A DNA stretch of 43,129 nucleotides from Pirellulaceae bacterium (GCA_024102795.1 JAGFJK010000125.1:1-43129); one strand, 5' to 3'. Shown: positions 8,413-17,791, counted from the stretch's first letter. Made by a program: numbers and translations. The notes: generated by a model not told the origin, from the letters alone.

Positions 8413-8488
8413 ATGTAGCCCGACGCGTCAGCGAGGGTGAATCCTCGCACAAATTCAACCATCATGTGGCCCGACGCGTCCGCGAGGG
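8413..8488. repeat. Two copies of a CCCGACGCGT-type repeat in a divergent promoter region
   Basis: The copies at 8413-8437 and 8464-8488 share ATGTxGCCCGACGCGTCxGC followed by GAGGG, differing at two positions. They lie 51 bases apart inside the 208-base gap between two divergent phosphohexomutase genes, which should hold both promoters. The ACGCGT core is palindromic. They could be a dispersed repeat or an operator pair; I cannot decide. No clear -10/-35 boxes were identified. Confidence 0.6.
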
Positions 8489-8572
8489 ATAACCCGCGAG
8501 GCGACTCCAGCGAAGCCAAAACTCCAAGCATAGCGTCTTGCATTCCTACTCGCCATTGCCGATGCTCAACCC

Positions 8573-9943
8573 ATGGCTCCAGCAAAAGATCCGATCATCA
8601 GCGTTTCGGGCCTGCGAGGGATTGTCGGCGAGAGCCTGACGCCCGATCTGGCCGTGCGCTTCGTGGCGGCGTACGTCGCCGAGCAACCTGCCGGTCCGCT
8701 GGTGCTGTCGCGCGACGGTCGAGCGAGCGGGCCGATGCTGGCCGACGCCGTGCGGGCCGCCGCGCGGGCCATGGGCCGCGATGTATGCGACGCGGGAATC
8801 GCGGCCACTCCCACCACGGGCGTGCTGGTCCGCCAACTCGCGGCCGCCGGCGGCATCCAGATCTCCGCCAGCCACAACCCGCCCGAGTACAACGGGCTGA
8901 AGCTGTTTGCCGCCAATGGCCAGGTGCTGACCGCCGAACAGGGACAGCGGGTGCTGGCCCGGTTCCGAGCCGACGACTACCAGTTCGCCCGGCACGAGCA
9001 GATCGGCGGCGTCCAAACCTGTCCCGACACCCTGTCGCATCACCTCGACCTGGTGCTCGCCACCGTCGACGTGCCGCGGATCCGCGACTTCTCGTTTCAC
9101 GTGCTGCTCGATTCGAATCATGGCGCCGGCAGCCTTCTGGGTCGAGTGTTGCTCGAACGGCTCGGCTGCCGACTGACGCTGCTCGGCGATCACCCAGACG
9201 GCCAGTTCGCTCATCCGGCCGAACCGACCGCCGAGCATCTGCGGACGATCGGCCCCGAAGTGGTTCGCTGTGGAGCGCAGATCGGTTTCTGCCAGGATCC
9301 GGACGCCGATCGCCTGGCGGTGATCGACCAGACGGGACGCTACCTGGGCGAGGAGTACACGCTGGCCCTGTGCCTGGAGCACGTGCTGGGACAGCCCGCC
9401 AGCCAGCGGGCGACCGGAACCGGTCCGGCGGTCGTCGTGAACTGCGCCACCAGCCAGATGTGCCAGCGGATCGCCCAGCGGCACGGGGCGCGGCTGTTGC
9501 GTTCGCCGGTGGGCGAGGCTCACGTCGTGGCCCGGATGCAGCAGGAGCGGGCCGTGTTTGGCGGCGAGGGGAACGGCGGCCCGATCGACCCGCGAGTGGG
9601 ATATGTCCGCGACAGCTTCGTGGGCATGGCCCAGATCCTGGACCTGATGGCCAGCCGCCGGCTGCCAATCAGCCAGCTTGCGGACGAACTGCCCGCCTTT
9701 GGCATGCACAAGACGACCGTGCCGCTGGAATTGTCGCGAACGGGCGAGGCTTTTCGAATGCTGGCCGAGCGGTTCCCGGACGCCCGGCAGGATCGCAGCG
9801 ACGGGCTGCGGCTGGAGTGGGACGACCGCTGGTTGCTGGTCCGGGCCAGCAATACGGAGCCGATCGTGCGGCTGATCGCCGAAGCGGAAACCGAGGCCGC
9901 CGCCCGCGAGTTGACGGCGGCAGCCACCCGGCTGCTGGAATGA
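8573..9943 (+). CDS. Phosphomannomutase/phosphoglucosamine mutase family protein
   Basis: This 456-aa phosphohexomutase starts at ATG 8573 and has all active-site elements: SASHNPPEYNGLK (phosphoserine Ser100), DPDADRLAV (Asp242, 244, 246), GEGNGG (331-336) as the sugar-specificity loop, and RASNTEPIVRL at the C-terminal phosphate site. The GEGNGG loop differs from the GEQSGH/GEMSGH loops of classic GlmM/ManB and is closer to that seen in archaeal-type enzymes, so the substrate is open: glucosamine-6-P for peptidoglycan or lipid sugars, or mannose-6-P. It is divergent from the long phosphohexomutase at 6526-8364, suggesting a shared regulatory region. It ends 190 bases before the convergent plsC-like gene. 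Confidence 0.9.
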   Translation: MAPAKDPIISVSGLRGIVGESLTPDLAVRFVAAYVAEQPAGPLVLSRDGRASGPMLADAVRAAARAMGRDVCDAGIAATPTTGVLVRQLAAAGGIQISASHNPPEYNGLKLFAANGQVLTAEQGQRVLARFRADDYQFARHEQIGGVQTCPDTLSHHLDLVLATVDVPRIRDFSFHVLLDSNHGAGSLLGRVLLERLGCRLTLLGDHPDGQFAHPAEPTAEHLRTIGPEVVRCGAQIGFCQDPDADRLAVIDQTGRYLGEEYTLALCLEHVLGQPASQRATGTGPAVVVNCATSQMCQRIAQRHGARLLRSPVGEAHVVARMQQERAVFGGEGNGGPIDPRVGYVRDSFVGMAQILDLMASRRLPISQLADELPAFGMHKTTVPLELSRTGEAFRMLAERFPDARQDRSDGLRLEWDDRWLLVRASNTEPIVRLIAEAETEAAARELTAAATRLLE

Positions 9944-9972
9944 ACCGTCCCACAGCGTTCGCGGAAGCCATG

Positions 9973-10159
9973 GGCGCCTTTCTCTCCGCCATAGTCGCCT
10001 TTCGCTCCGCGAAAGTAGCGGAATCCTCGGTTGCGGCTCGGCGAAAGTAGCGGACGCGACGATTGAGCTTTCCACCGCGAGCGGCTTGCGAACTGCCACG
10101 CTACTTTCGCGGAGCGAAAGGCGACTATCCGCGCTACTGTCGCGGCGCCAATGGCGACT
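9973..10159. repeat. Inverted repeat cluster between convergent genes, overlapping the plsC-like stop
   Basis: A perfect 30-base inverted repeat occupies 9991-10020 (CGCCTTTCGCTCCGCGAAAG core) and 10099-10128. Degenerate extra copies are visible at ~9973-9994, at ~10032-10052 (CGGCGAAAGTAGCGG) and at 10132-10159. The last copy runs into the 3' end of the acyltransferase gene and supplies its stop codon. A related half-copy is at 21026-21046. The arms could pair into one 138-base hairpin. Confidence 0.8.
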
Positions 10160-11357
10160 CTCGCTCGTTCATCGCGTCGATCAACTGCTGGACGGCCGTT
10201 TGCAGGGTCCGCGTGAGTTCCACAGTCCGGTCGCGTCCCTTGGCCTGGCCGTCGATCGGGATCGGCGCGCCGAAGTCGAGACACACTCGGCGCCGGCCAT
10301 GCACGGTCGGCAGGTCGCGCCCCAGCACGTCCTCCTCGAATTTATCCAATGTCTCGGCCAACCGTTCCACGCTCGGCTCGTTCGCCAGGTAGTCGCCCCG
10401 GTAGCTGAACAGTTGCATCACGAAGAACAGATCCTCCATGTCGGCCTGCAGCGAGCGGAGGTCGTGGCTGCCGCCTTGATCGGGCGATTCGGCCTGTTCC
10501 AGGTCGCGGATCACGACTTGCCGCAGCGCCTTGACGCGTTCGGGCGTCGTGCCGTTGCTGGGCGCGAGTCGGTGGCGGGCTTCGAGTTGCTGGAGGACGG
10601 CCGAGGTGAGGAACAGGACACGTTCACGCAGCAGGCCGGCGCGCGTGTGCCCCAGATAGTCCAGTTCCTTCAGCGCCAGCGCCGCCTCGGCCAGGCGGTG
10701 AATCCGCGTGGGCAACGGCAGCTCCGGCTGGCTCCGCAGGTACAGCCGCTGTTCGATCTCCGCGGCGACGTCGCACAGACCGCCAGTGGGGTCATCCGTG
10801 TACCAGAACTTGATGCCGCAGGGGATTGCCACCAGCGGCCGCTCGGCCCGTTTGGCGGCCGCCAGCCCGATGGCGGCCGCGCCTTCGCGGAATGGCGTCA
10901 CGCAGTCGCTGGTGTGATAGATGTCGCCTTCCGGAAAAATGACCAGCGGATGCGGGGCCTCCTGCAGGATCTGCACGGCCTGCTTGAACGCCTGCCGGTC
11001 GTTGCTTTCCCGGTCCACGCTGAAGCAGCCCAGGCGCTGCATCGCCCAGCGTTCGAACCGGCCGCTCATGGCGAACACCTGCCAGGCCGTCATGAAGTAC
11101 AGCGGCTGCTCGATGCGGTCGGCCGCCACGTACAGCGCGGCCGAGTCGTAGTGGGCCGAATGGTTCGGCGTGATCAGCACTCCGTGCCCGCGCCGCACTT
11201 CGTCCCGCACCACTTCGATGTTCCGCGGCTCGATCGCCGTCAGCCGTTGCCCTTGGCGCAGTCGCCGCCAGCGAGCCGCCCGCGACCAGCGCACCCAGGC
11301 CGGCGAAAGCTTGGGCGGCCACCACTGCGGCGGGCGGCAGTAGGGCTGGCGGTTCAT
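10134..11357 (-). CDS. PlsC-type lysophospholipid acyltransferase
   Basis: The protein (407 aa) carries the acyltransferase signature: HX4D as NHSAHYD (His66, Asp71) and the EG motif FPEGDIYH (141-148). These residues transfer an acyl chain to a lysophospholipid or glycerol-3-phosphate-like acceptor at the inner membrane. A long C-terminal extension after ~residue 230 (helical, many Arg/Glu) makes it larger than the ~250-aa PlsC and sets its exact substrate in doubt. Its ATG is only 4 bases beyond the transaldolase stop, so the two are likely co-transcribed. The final residues SPLAPRQ and the stop are encoded by a copy of the intergenic repeat described at 9973-10159, suggesting that the C-terminus was remodelled by repeat spread. 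Confidence 0.87.
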   Translation of the reverse strand: MNRQPYCRPPQWWPPKLSPAWVRWSRAARWRRLRQGQRLTAIEPRNIEVVRDEVRRGHGVLITPNHSAHYDSAALYVAADRIEQPLYFMTAWQVFAMSGRFERWAMQRLGCFSVDRESNDRQAFKQAVQILQEAPHPLVIFPEGDIYHTSDCVTPFREGAAAIGLAAAKRAERPLVAIPCGIKFWYTDDPTGGLCDVAAEIEQRLYLRSQPELPLPTRIHRLAEAALALKELDYLGHTRAGLLRERVLFLTSAVLQQLEARHRLAPSNGTTPERVKALRQVVIRDLEQAESPDQGGSHDLRSLQADMEDLFFVMQLFSYRGDYLANEPSVERLAETLDKFEEDVLGRDLPTVHGRRRVCLDFGAPIPIDGQAKGRDRTVELTRTLQTAVQQLIDAMNERESPLAPRQ

Positions 11358-11361
11358 GGCT

Positions 11362-12426
11362 TCACGAGGCGGCCAGCGCCGTGCGTTTCTGAGCGATCAG
11401 GGCCAGCAGGTCCTTTTGCGGTGTGGCGAACTTGTCGATGCCTTCCTCCATCAGCACTTGCTCCAGCCGGTCCACGTCCACCAGGCGATCGATCTCGGCC
11501 AGCACCTCGGTGTCGGGCAACTGATCCACCTGCCGAGCGAACGTTCGGCCGCTGGCCTGCACCAGCTCGTTCGTCGCCGGCGGATTGGTCTGAATGTCGC
11601 TGCCGGCGAACGCTTCGACGTACTTCCAGGGCGCGTCGCCCGGCTTCTTGGTCCCCGTGCTGGCGAAAATCATCTCCTGGGCCAGCGGCAACTGTTTGTC
11701 GGCCCAGAACTGCTGATTCTGCTGCCAGATCCGCTTGGCGTTGACGATCCCGACCAGGCCCTGGGCTCGCGATGAAAGCTGGGGCACGTGCTTTTCCGTG
11801 TAGACGTCCACGCGCGACACGAAAATACTGTAGACGCTCTTGAAACGATCGAGACGCCCGTGGCGCTGCGCGCCACGCCAGACGTTCTGCCGGGCCAGCT
11901 CGTACTGCCGCGGGCTGAAGATCAGAGTCACGTTCAAGGTCACCCCGGCCGCCGCCAGCTCCTCCACCGCTTCCAGGCCCGCCGGCGTGGCCGGAACCTT
12001 GATCATGCGGTTGTCATGCCCCTCGGACCACTGAGTGCCCAGGGCGATGTAGCGGGCCACCCGTTCCCCGTGCGGCAGGTCCAACGCGGGGTCCTCCAGC
12101 AGCGGATCCAGCTCGAAACTGACATAGCCGTCGTTGCCGCGGCCGTCCGCCCACACCGGGTGCAAGACCCGCTGAGCCCCCCGGACCAACTGGTCGGTCA
12201 GCTCCCAGGCAATCGCCTCGTCGTCCAGCCCGTCGCCCAGCAGGCGTTCCAGCTCCGAGTCGAAACGCCCCGTTTTGATCAGGTCGGACACGATCACCGG
12301 GTTCGAAGTGGCCCCGGTCGCCCCCAGAGCGCGATTGACCCGCACCAGGTCCGGATCCACGGAGTCCAGCCACAGCCGGGTACCACAGGCGATGAGCGAC
12401 TGGAGGGGCGAGGACGCTGAGGTCAT
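11362..12426 (-). CDS. tal: Transaldolase
   Basis: Transaldolase moves a dihydroxyacetone unit between sugar phosphates in the non-oxidative pentose phosphate pathway, using a Schiff-base lysine in a TIM barrel. The 354-aa product has [13 protein letters not shown] near the N-terminus, NRMIKVPAT with the candidate Schiff-base Lys, the strand [13 protein letters not shown], and [12 protein letters not shown]. Length fits the bacterial TalB/TAL3-type enzymes. I used the ATG at 12426, which has GGAG about 11 bases upstream; an extension to 12504 would add an unrelated N-terminus. It precedes the plsC-like gene by 4 bases and diverges from the large RND-type transporter. Confidence 0.93.
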   Translation of the reverse strand: MTSASSPLQSLIACGTRLWLDSVDPDLVRVNRALGATGATSNPVIVSDLIKTGRFDSELERLLGDGLDDEAIAWELTDQLVRGAQRVLHPVWADGRGNDGYVSFELDPLLEDPALDLPHGERVARYIALGTQWSEGHDNRMIKVPATPAGLEAVEELAAAGVTLNVTLIFSPRQYELARQNVWRGAQRHGRLDRFKSVYSIFVSRVDVYTEKHVPQLSSRAQGLVGIVNAKRIWQQNQQFWADKQLPLAQEMIFASTGTKKPGDAPWKYVEAFAGSDIQTNPPATNELVQASGRTFARQVDQLPDTEVLAEIDRLVDVDRLEQVLMEEGIDKFATPQKDLLALIAQKRTALAAS

Positions 12427-12512
12427 GGCGAACGGGTCTCCTGGAGTGAACAAACCGAGCAAGTTCCAGCAACGGAGCGACGATCCACCGCCCCCCGCAA
12501 ACAATCAACTGC

Positions 12513-12591
12513 CGTAGCATGGGCTTCCAGCCCGTGTGCCCCGCGGATCATCCAAAGTCCGTAGCATGGGCTTCCAGCCCGTGTGCCCCGC
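12513..12591. repeat. Two 32-bp direct repeats of the GGGCTTCCAGCCC family
   Basis: Identical copies at 12513-12544 and 12560-12591 begin CGTAGCATGGGCTTCCAGCC and end in GTGTGCCCCGC. The first ~24 bases match the pair at 4427-4510; the tails differ (GTGCCCCGC here, ACCTGATCC there). They lie in the 343-base gap between the divergent transaldolase and RND-transporter genes. The rest of the gap (12592-12769) shows no further gene. Confidence 0.85.
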
Positions 12592-12769
12592 AAACTGCCC
12601 CGCAAGTTATCAAAAATCCCACCGACGTGGGACCATGGCATCCCGAAATTCCCCGCCGAGGACCGCCGGCGACGCCCGAACTGACGTGGACGACCCGACG
12701 CAAGCCGGTTAATCTTAAGCACTTTGATGCTGCGGAATGGATGCAACCAGACTGGCAGTTCGAGACGCC

Positions 12770-15700
12770 ATGAATAAGACCTTTTACGCTCGCTGGGCCG
12801 TTCCCATCCTGTGCGCCGTGTTCTTCCTGGTGCCGTTCGCCCTGCGCGGAGCGCGGCTGGCGGTCGAGCGGCTGGAGAACAACGTCAAGGACTGGCTGCC
12901 GCCGGACTTTGAAGAGACCAGCGAGCTGGCTTGGTTTGGCAAGAACTTCATGGGCGAGCATTTCATTGTGCTCACCTGGGAGAGTTGCCGGAGCGACGAT
13001 CCCAGCTTCCAGCTCTTGCGGGAGAAACTGCTGGCGGAGATCAAGCGTCCGCGGGCCGAAGCGGAGCTGGGCGACCTGACGTCGGTGCCGGAAAGCGAGC
13101 GGCCGGCCTACGAAAGGCGGCGCGCGGAGTTGCAGGCTCATCAACTGGGCGATCGCCTGGGACTGTTTACCACGGGAGATTATCGCGAAAACTGGGGCGG
13201 GCAGGGCGAAAAATGGCTGCTGGATCGGAATGACCAGTGGCACTACATCACACCGGACGGCAGCTTGTATCGCTGGCGGGGCAAGAGCAATCTGCTGGGG
13301 GCGGCCGTGCTGGGCTTCCGCCAGTTGATCGGAGACCGCGAACTGCGCGGGGAACTGATCGCTCAGTTGGGTCAGCCTCCCACCGCCACCGACAAGAACG
13401 ATTTCCACGACGATCCCCGCAAGCTGAATGCCCGCCTGTTCAACTCCCTCAGCTCCGGACCGGTGGTCCTGGAGGAGCTGTCGCGCGAGGGCGGCCCATT
13501 GTGGCCGCTGGGCGGCGACATGTCGGACGAGGAGCGGGCCGAGTTCGCTCGGCGGCAGGCTCTGGAGCGGCTGACGGGCACGCTGTTCGGTCCGGACGGC
13601 GAGCAGACCTGCATCGTGGTGACGCTGACCAAGGAGGCCACGCGGGACCTGCGCCGAGTCTGCGGCCGGGGCGTGTTGGGAAAACCTCAGGGCCGCCTGA
13701 TCCAGTTGGCGTCCGAGGCGGGTGTGACGCCCCCGCCGTCGCCTCCGCTGACTCCGTTCACTCCGGAGCCGCGGCTGCCGAACGTGCTGCGGCTGGGCGG
13801 CCCGCCGGTCGACAACGTGGCGATTGATGAGGAGGGACAGATCACGCTGGTCCGGCTGATCGGCTTTTCGGTCTTCCTGGGGATCGCCCTGGCGTACCTT
13901 TCGTTCCGCAGCGTCAAGATCACGATCATGGTGTTCTTCGTGGGCGGGATCAGCGCGGTGGCCAGCTTGTCGATGGTCTGGTGGACCGGCGGCACGGTGG
14001 ACGCGATCCTGATGAGCATGCCGTCACTGGTCTACGTGTTGGGGCTGTCCGGGGCGGTGCACATCATCAACTACTACCGCGACGCGGTGCAGGAGCGGGG
14101 CCTGGAAGGGGCACCGGAACGAGCGTTGCATCATGGCTGGGGACCGTGTGCACTGGCGGCGTTCACCACGGCGCTGGGGCTGATCTCGCTGTGCCAGAGC
14201 AATATCGTGCCGATCCGCAAGTTCGGCTTCTATTCGGCCCTGGGCGTGATGGCCACGCTGATCGTGCTGTTCACCTACCTGCCCTCGGCCCTGCAGGTCT
14301 GGAAGCCTCCGGCCCCGCGCCGGCGGAACCCGGACGATCAGGCCAGCCGCCCATCGTTCAGCCAACTGGTAGCCCGATTCTGGGAATCCTTTGGAGCCTG
14401 GATCATCCGCCGGCATGCCTGGGTCACGGCGGGCTGCGTGGCGATTATGCTGTTTTTCGCCGCCGGGCTGTGGACTCCCTGGCACTGGAAAATCCGCACC
14501 GACGTGCAGTTGCTCAAACTATTCGATTCGTCGGCCAAGATCATCCGCGATTACACGTGGCTGGAAGCCAACATCGGCAAACTGGTCCCGATGGAACTGG
14601 TGGCGGAAGTGGACGAGGGACTGCAGCGTCCCGCGGCCGCCGAGCAGGATGTCACGCAGTTGAAAGACCAGGAAGTCCAGCGGCAGCAGTTGCAGTATTC
14701 GTTCCTGGAACGGATGGAGCTGGCGGCCACGATCCAGCGGGCCGTCGAACGGGTGTTGGGCGACGAGGGGCAGGGAGTGGTGGGGCGGGGGATTTCGGCA
14801 GCCAGCTTCGCGCCCGAACTGCCGCCGCCCAATTCCTACCGCACGCGGTTGATCCTGAACAGCAAACTGGAGGAAAACCGCGAGCGGATTCTGGACGAGG
14901 ACTATGTGGCGGTCGATCCCCAGACCCAGAACGAACTGTGGCGTATCAGCCTGCGGGTCGGGGCGCTGAACAACGTGGATTACGGCCGGTTTGTCGGCAC
15001 GCTGCGGATGGTGGTGGAACCCGTGCTGTCCGCCTACAGTTGCCGGGACCAGGTGCTGGAACAGTTGCTCCAGGCCAAAGGCGCCGATAGCCTGCGAGCG
15101 GCCCGCGTCTGCGTGCTGGGCCTGCCCGCTCCGAAGCAACCCGAGGAGGCGGGCCCGGATGACGCGTCGCTGGCCGACGCCGGCAAGCAGCAGCCGGATG
15201 CCTCCGGCCAGATATTGACCGCCACCGCCGGCCCCGGCAGCTCGGCCGTGCCTGCCGCTGCTGGCAGTCCGGCGGCTGAAACCCGGATGGCGGACCAGGT
15301 GGACCAGAGCGAACTGTTCTCGCGCACGCTGTCCGACTTGTTCACGGGCCGTGGCTTCCGCGGCGGGGCCAGCAGCAAGAAACTGCTGTACTGGCACGAT
15401 CCGGCGCAGAGCGAGCCGCCCGAGGGCACGACCTATCAGCAGGCCCTGGAAGAAATGCTGACTCACTTCGACTGCGTGGTGCTGGCCGCCGACAGCCCCA
15501 AGTACGACGCCGATTGGATTCGCCAGCAGACCGCTCGCCAGGGAACCGTGCTGATCGACGCCCGGCAACATACGTTCCAGACCGGCCAACCCACCGCCAA
15601 GCAGCGCGGCGAGCCGGTGCGAGTGACCTACACGGGCGTGGTCCCGATCGTCTACAAGGCGCAGCGCACGCTGCTGACCAGCCTGATCGAGAGCATTGGC

Positions 15701-16393
15701 TGGGCGTTTGTCATGATTGCCGTGGTCATGATGTTCGTGCTCCGTTCCGGCCCCTGGACGCCCGGCAACCTGATCAACTTCCGCGGCGGCCTGATCTCGA
15801 TGCTGCCCAACGTTTTCCCGGTGATCGTGATTTTCGGCTTCATGGGGCACGGCAACATCCTGGTGGACATCGGCACCATGATGACCGCCAGCGTGGCCAT
15901 GGGTGTGGCCGTCGATGACACGATCCACTACCTGACCTGGTTCCGCAACGGGCTGGCACGCGGGATGACGCGGCACGATTCGATCCTGGAAGCCTACCGC
16001 CGCGTGGGCCCGGCGATGACCCAGACCACGCTGATCGGCGGCCTGGGACTGTCGATTTTTGCCTTCAGCACGTTCACGCCCACCCAGCGCTTCGGCACGA
16101 TGATGCTGACGCTGCTGGTGGCCGCCCTGTTCGGCGACCTGGTGTTTCTGCCCGCAATGCTGGCCGGACCGCTGGGCCGATACTTTCAGCCCAAGCAACC
16201 CGCGGGCGGGAAGCCGGCACTGGACATGGGGCCGGGCGAGTTGGGCGGGGCGGGCGAGTTGGGCGCGGGGAACGCCGCGACACAGACGCCGCACGGGACC
16301 GCGGCCCAGCCGGCCGGTGTCACTCAGCAGACGGCCCACAGCCCGCTGCGCAGTTCACGAACCAGTCGCTTGCGCAGCGATCGCGGGCACTAG
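12770..16393 (+). CDS. Large MMPL/RND-superfamily transporter
   Basis: This ~1207-aa inner-membrane protein has the RND/MMPL plan. A first TM helix (~9-28) is followed by a large periplasmic domain. Next come a sterol-sensing-like bundle of about five TM helices (~360-513), a second periplasmic domain, and a second bundle (~970-1140). The second bundle carries AVDDTIHYL with paired Asp (1049, 1050), a typical proton-relay position. MMPL proteins export lipids, hopanoids or siderophores in other bacteria; the cargo here is unknown. Neighbouring ketosynthase-like, GNAT and SDR genes make a lipid cargo attractive (inference). The C-terminal tail is low-complexity Gly/Ala/Pro with a duplicated GELG segment. 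Start: ATG 12770 chosen; an in-frame ATG at 12737 would add 11 residues. Confidence 0.88.
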   Translation: MNKTFYARWAVPILCAVFFLVPFALRGARLAVERLENNVKDWLPPDFEETSELAWFGKNFMGEHFIVLTWESCRSDDPSFQLLREKLLAEIKRPRAEAELGDLTSVPESERPAYERRRAELQAHQLGDRLGLFTTGDYRENWGGQGEKWLLDRNDQWHYITPDGSLYRWRGKSNLLGAAVLGFRQLIGDRELRGELIAQLGQPPTATDKNDFHDDPRKLNARLFNSLSSGPVVLEELSREGGPLWPLGGDMSDEERAEFARRQALERLTGTLFGPDGEQTCIVVTLTKEATRDLRRVCGRGVLGKPQGRLIQLASEAGVTPPPSPPLTPFTPEPRLPNVLRLGGPPVDNVAIDEEGQITLVRLIGFSVFLGIALAYLSFRSVKITIMVFFVGGISAVASLSMVWWTGGTVDAILMSMPSLVYVLGLSGAVHIINYYRDAVQERGLEGAPERALHHGWGPCALAAFTTALGLISLCQSNIVPIRKFGFYSALGVMATLIVLFTYLPSALQVWKPPAPRRRNPDDQASRPSFSQLVARFWESFGAWIIRRHAWVTAGCVAIMLFFAAGLWTPWHWKIRTDVQLLKLFDSSAKIIRDYTWLEANIGKLVPMELVAEVDEGLQRPAAAEQDVTQLKDQEVQRQQLQYSFLERMELAATIQRAVERVLGDEGQGVVGRGISAASFAPELPPPNSYRTRLILNSKLEENRERILDEDYVAVDPQTQNELWRISLRVGALNNVDYGRFVGTLRMVVEPVLSAYSCRDQVLEQLLQAKGADSLRAARVCVLGLPAPKQPEEAGPDDASLADAGKQQPDASGQILTATAGPGSSAVPAAAGSPAAETRMADQVDQSELFSRTLSDLFTGRGFRGGASSKKLLYWHDPAQSEPPEGTTYQQALEEMLTHFDCVVLAADSPKYDADWIRQQTARQGTVLIDARQHTFQTGQPTAKQRGEPVRVTYTGVVPIVYKAQRTLLTSLIESIGWAFVMIAVVMMFVLRSGPWTPGNLINFRGGLISMLPNVFPVIVIFGFMGHGNILVDIGTMMTASVAMGVAVDDTIHYLTWFRNGLARGMTRHDSILEAYRRVGPAMTQTTLIGGLGLSIFAFSTFTPTQRFGTMMLTLLVAALFGDLVFLPAMLAGPLGRYFQPKQPAGGKPALDMGPGELGGAGELGAGNAATQTPHGTAAQPAGVTQQTAHSPLRSSRTSRLRSDRGH

Positions 16394-16416
16394 CCGCGGG
16401 CCGCGAAAGGGCAAGA

Positions 16417-16512
16417 GAGCGATTGAGGACAATCGCTCCACCCAGTGTGGCCCGATTGTCCCCAATCGGGTTCTTCCGCGCCGCGAAAGAGCGATTGAGG
16501 ACAATCGCTCCA
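16417..16512. repeat. Three palindromes of the GATTGTCC(C/T)CAATC family
   Basis: Palindromes lie at 16417-16438 (GAGC/GCTC outer stem), 16451-16470 (CCC/GGG outer stem) and 16489-16510 (GAGC/GCTC outer stem). Their core is GATTGTCCTCAATC or GATTGTCCCCAATC. They fill the 129-base gap between the convergent RND-transporter and ketosynthase-like genes. The same family recurs at 33218-33508 and 35040-35124. Confidence 0.85.
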
Positions 16513-16522
16513 CTGTGGGAAC

Positions 16523-17791
16523 CTACGGCGCGACCAGCGCCACGCTGGCCACCTGGCCGGTGGTCGATTGGCTCATCACCACGGCGGCCTCCTGGGGCGC
16601 CGCCAGCGGCTGCCCGGTCACGACCCGCACCGGGCATTCGGGATCGGGCCGATCGTAATTCAAGGTGGGAGGAACTTCGCCCGCCTGCATCGCCAGCACG
16701 CTGGCCACCGCCTCCACGCTGCCTCCGCCGGCGCCCAGGTTGCCGAACAGACTTTTGGGGGCCGTCACCGGCACGTCACCCAGGACGCGCTGAATGGCCT
16801 GGGCCTCCCGCCGATCGTGTTCGATCGTGCTCAGCCCGTGGGCATTGACGTGGTCGACATCGTCGGGAGCCAAGTCGGCCATGTGCAGGGCCAGTTCCAG
16901 CGAGCGGGCGATTGCATCGCCGGCAGAAGCCTGGGCGTGGTGGCAGCGCGGATCGAATGTGCAGCCGTAGCCGCCGATGGCGGCCAGCAGGGTGGCGCCG
17001 CGAGCTTCAGCGTGCCGTCGGTGCTCCAGCACCAGGCAACCGGCCCCCTCGCCGCCCACTTGCCCGTCCCGATCGGCGTCGAAGGGGCGGCAGGCGGCCG
17101 CCGGATCGTCGTTCCGCCGGCTCATGTTGAGCGGGCCGCGGAACATCATCGGCGTCATGCTCAGCCGGCTGCTGGCTCCGCCGGTCAGAACCACGTCGGC
17201 GTGCCCGCGGCGGATCAGGTTGGCGGCTTCGATCAAGGCCAGCAGGCTCGACGCGTCTCCCTGCACAATGGTGTTATTGGGGCCCCGGGCATCCTCGGCG
17301 ATCCCGATGTGGCAGGCGGTCATGTTGGGCAGGTACTTGAGCATCCAGAGCGGGAACAGTTGGCCGATCGCCCGCGGTCCCCACTGCTCGAAATGAAACT
17401 CGCCGCCGTCCACGCACTGCCGGAACGGTTCCACCAGCTCATCAATGTCGCAGAACAGCATGTCGCTGGCGAACACCACGCCCAAGCGTTCAGGCGCGAC
17501 CGAACCCGGCGGCAGGCCGGCATCCTCCATCGCCATCTTGCCCGCCGCGTAGCCCAGTTGCAGCTCGCGGGACATCACTTTCAGCGCCTTGCGGGGGGAA
17601 ACGAACGCCTTGCCGTCAAAATCGCGCACCTCGGCCGCGATCTGGACGGGCCAACTCGATCCCCGCAGCCGCTCGAACGTGCCGACGCCCGACCGGGCCT
17701 CTCGCAAGGCCGACCAGAATGCCTGCCTGCCGATGCCGATCGGGCTGACCACCCCGACCCCCGTGATGACGACATCGAACAATTCGGCCAT
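16523..17791 (-). CDS. Ketosynthase-fold protein lacking catalytic Cys and one His
   Basis: At 422 aa the protein matches the length and fold of FabF-type 3-oxoacyl-ACP synthases: VVITGVGVVSPIGIG at the N-terminus, a GPN motif, VNAHGLST and a C-terminal GAGGGSVEA segment. In the nucleophile loop GPNNTIVQGDASS the position of the active Cys is Asp179 (codon GAC). The first His is kept (NAHG, His318), but the second, normally in KSxxGHxxGA, is Asn351 (KSLFGNLGAG). Condensation activity as in FabF is therefore unlikely. Possible roles are a chain-length-factor-like partner, an ACP-binding scaffold or a different acyl-ACP reaction. It is co-directional with the GNAT-like gene (156 bases apart). 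ATG 17791 gives the family N-terminus. Confidence 0.85.
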   Translation of the reverse strand: MAELFDVVITGVGVVSPIGIGRQAFWSALREARSGVGTFERLRGSSWPVQIAAEVRDFDGKAFVSPRKALKVMSRELQLGYAAGKMAMEDAGLPPGSVAPERLGVVFASDMLFCDIDELVEPFRQCVDGGEFHFEQWGPRAIGQLFPLWMLKYLPNMTACHIGIAEDARGPNNTIVQGDASSLLALIEAANLIRRGHADVVLTGGASSRLSMTPMMFRGPLNMSRRNDDPAAACRPFDADRDGQVGGEGAGCLVLEHRRHAEARGATLLAAIGGYGCTFDPRCHHAQASAGDAIARSLELALHMADLAPDDVDHVNAHGLSTIEHDRREAQAIQRVLGDVPVTAPKSLFGNLGAGGGSVEAVASVLAMQAGEVPPTLNYDRPDPECPVRVVTGQPLAAPQEAAVVMSQSTTGQVASVALVAP

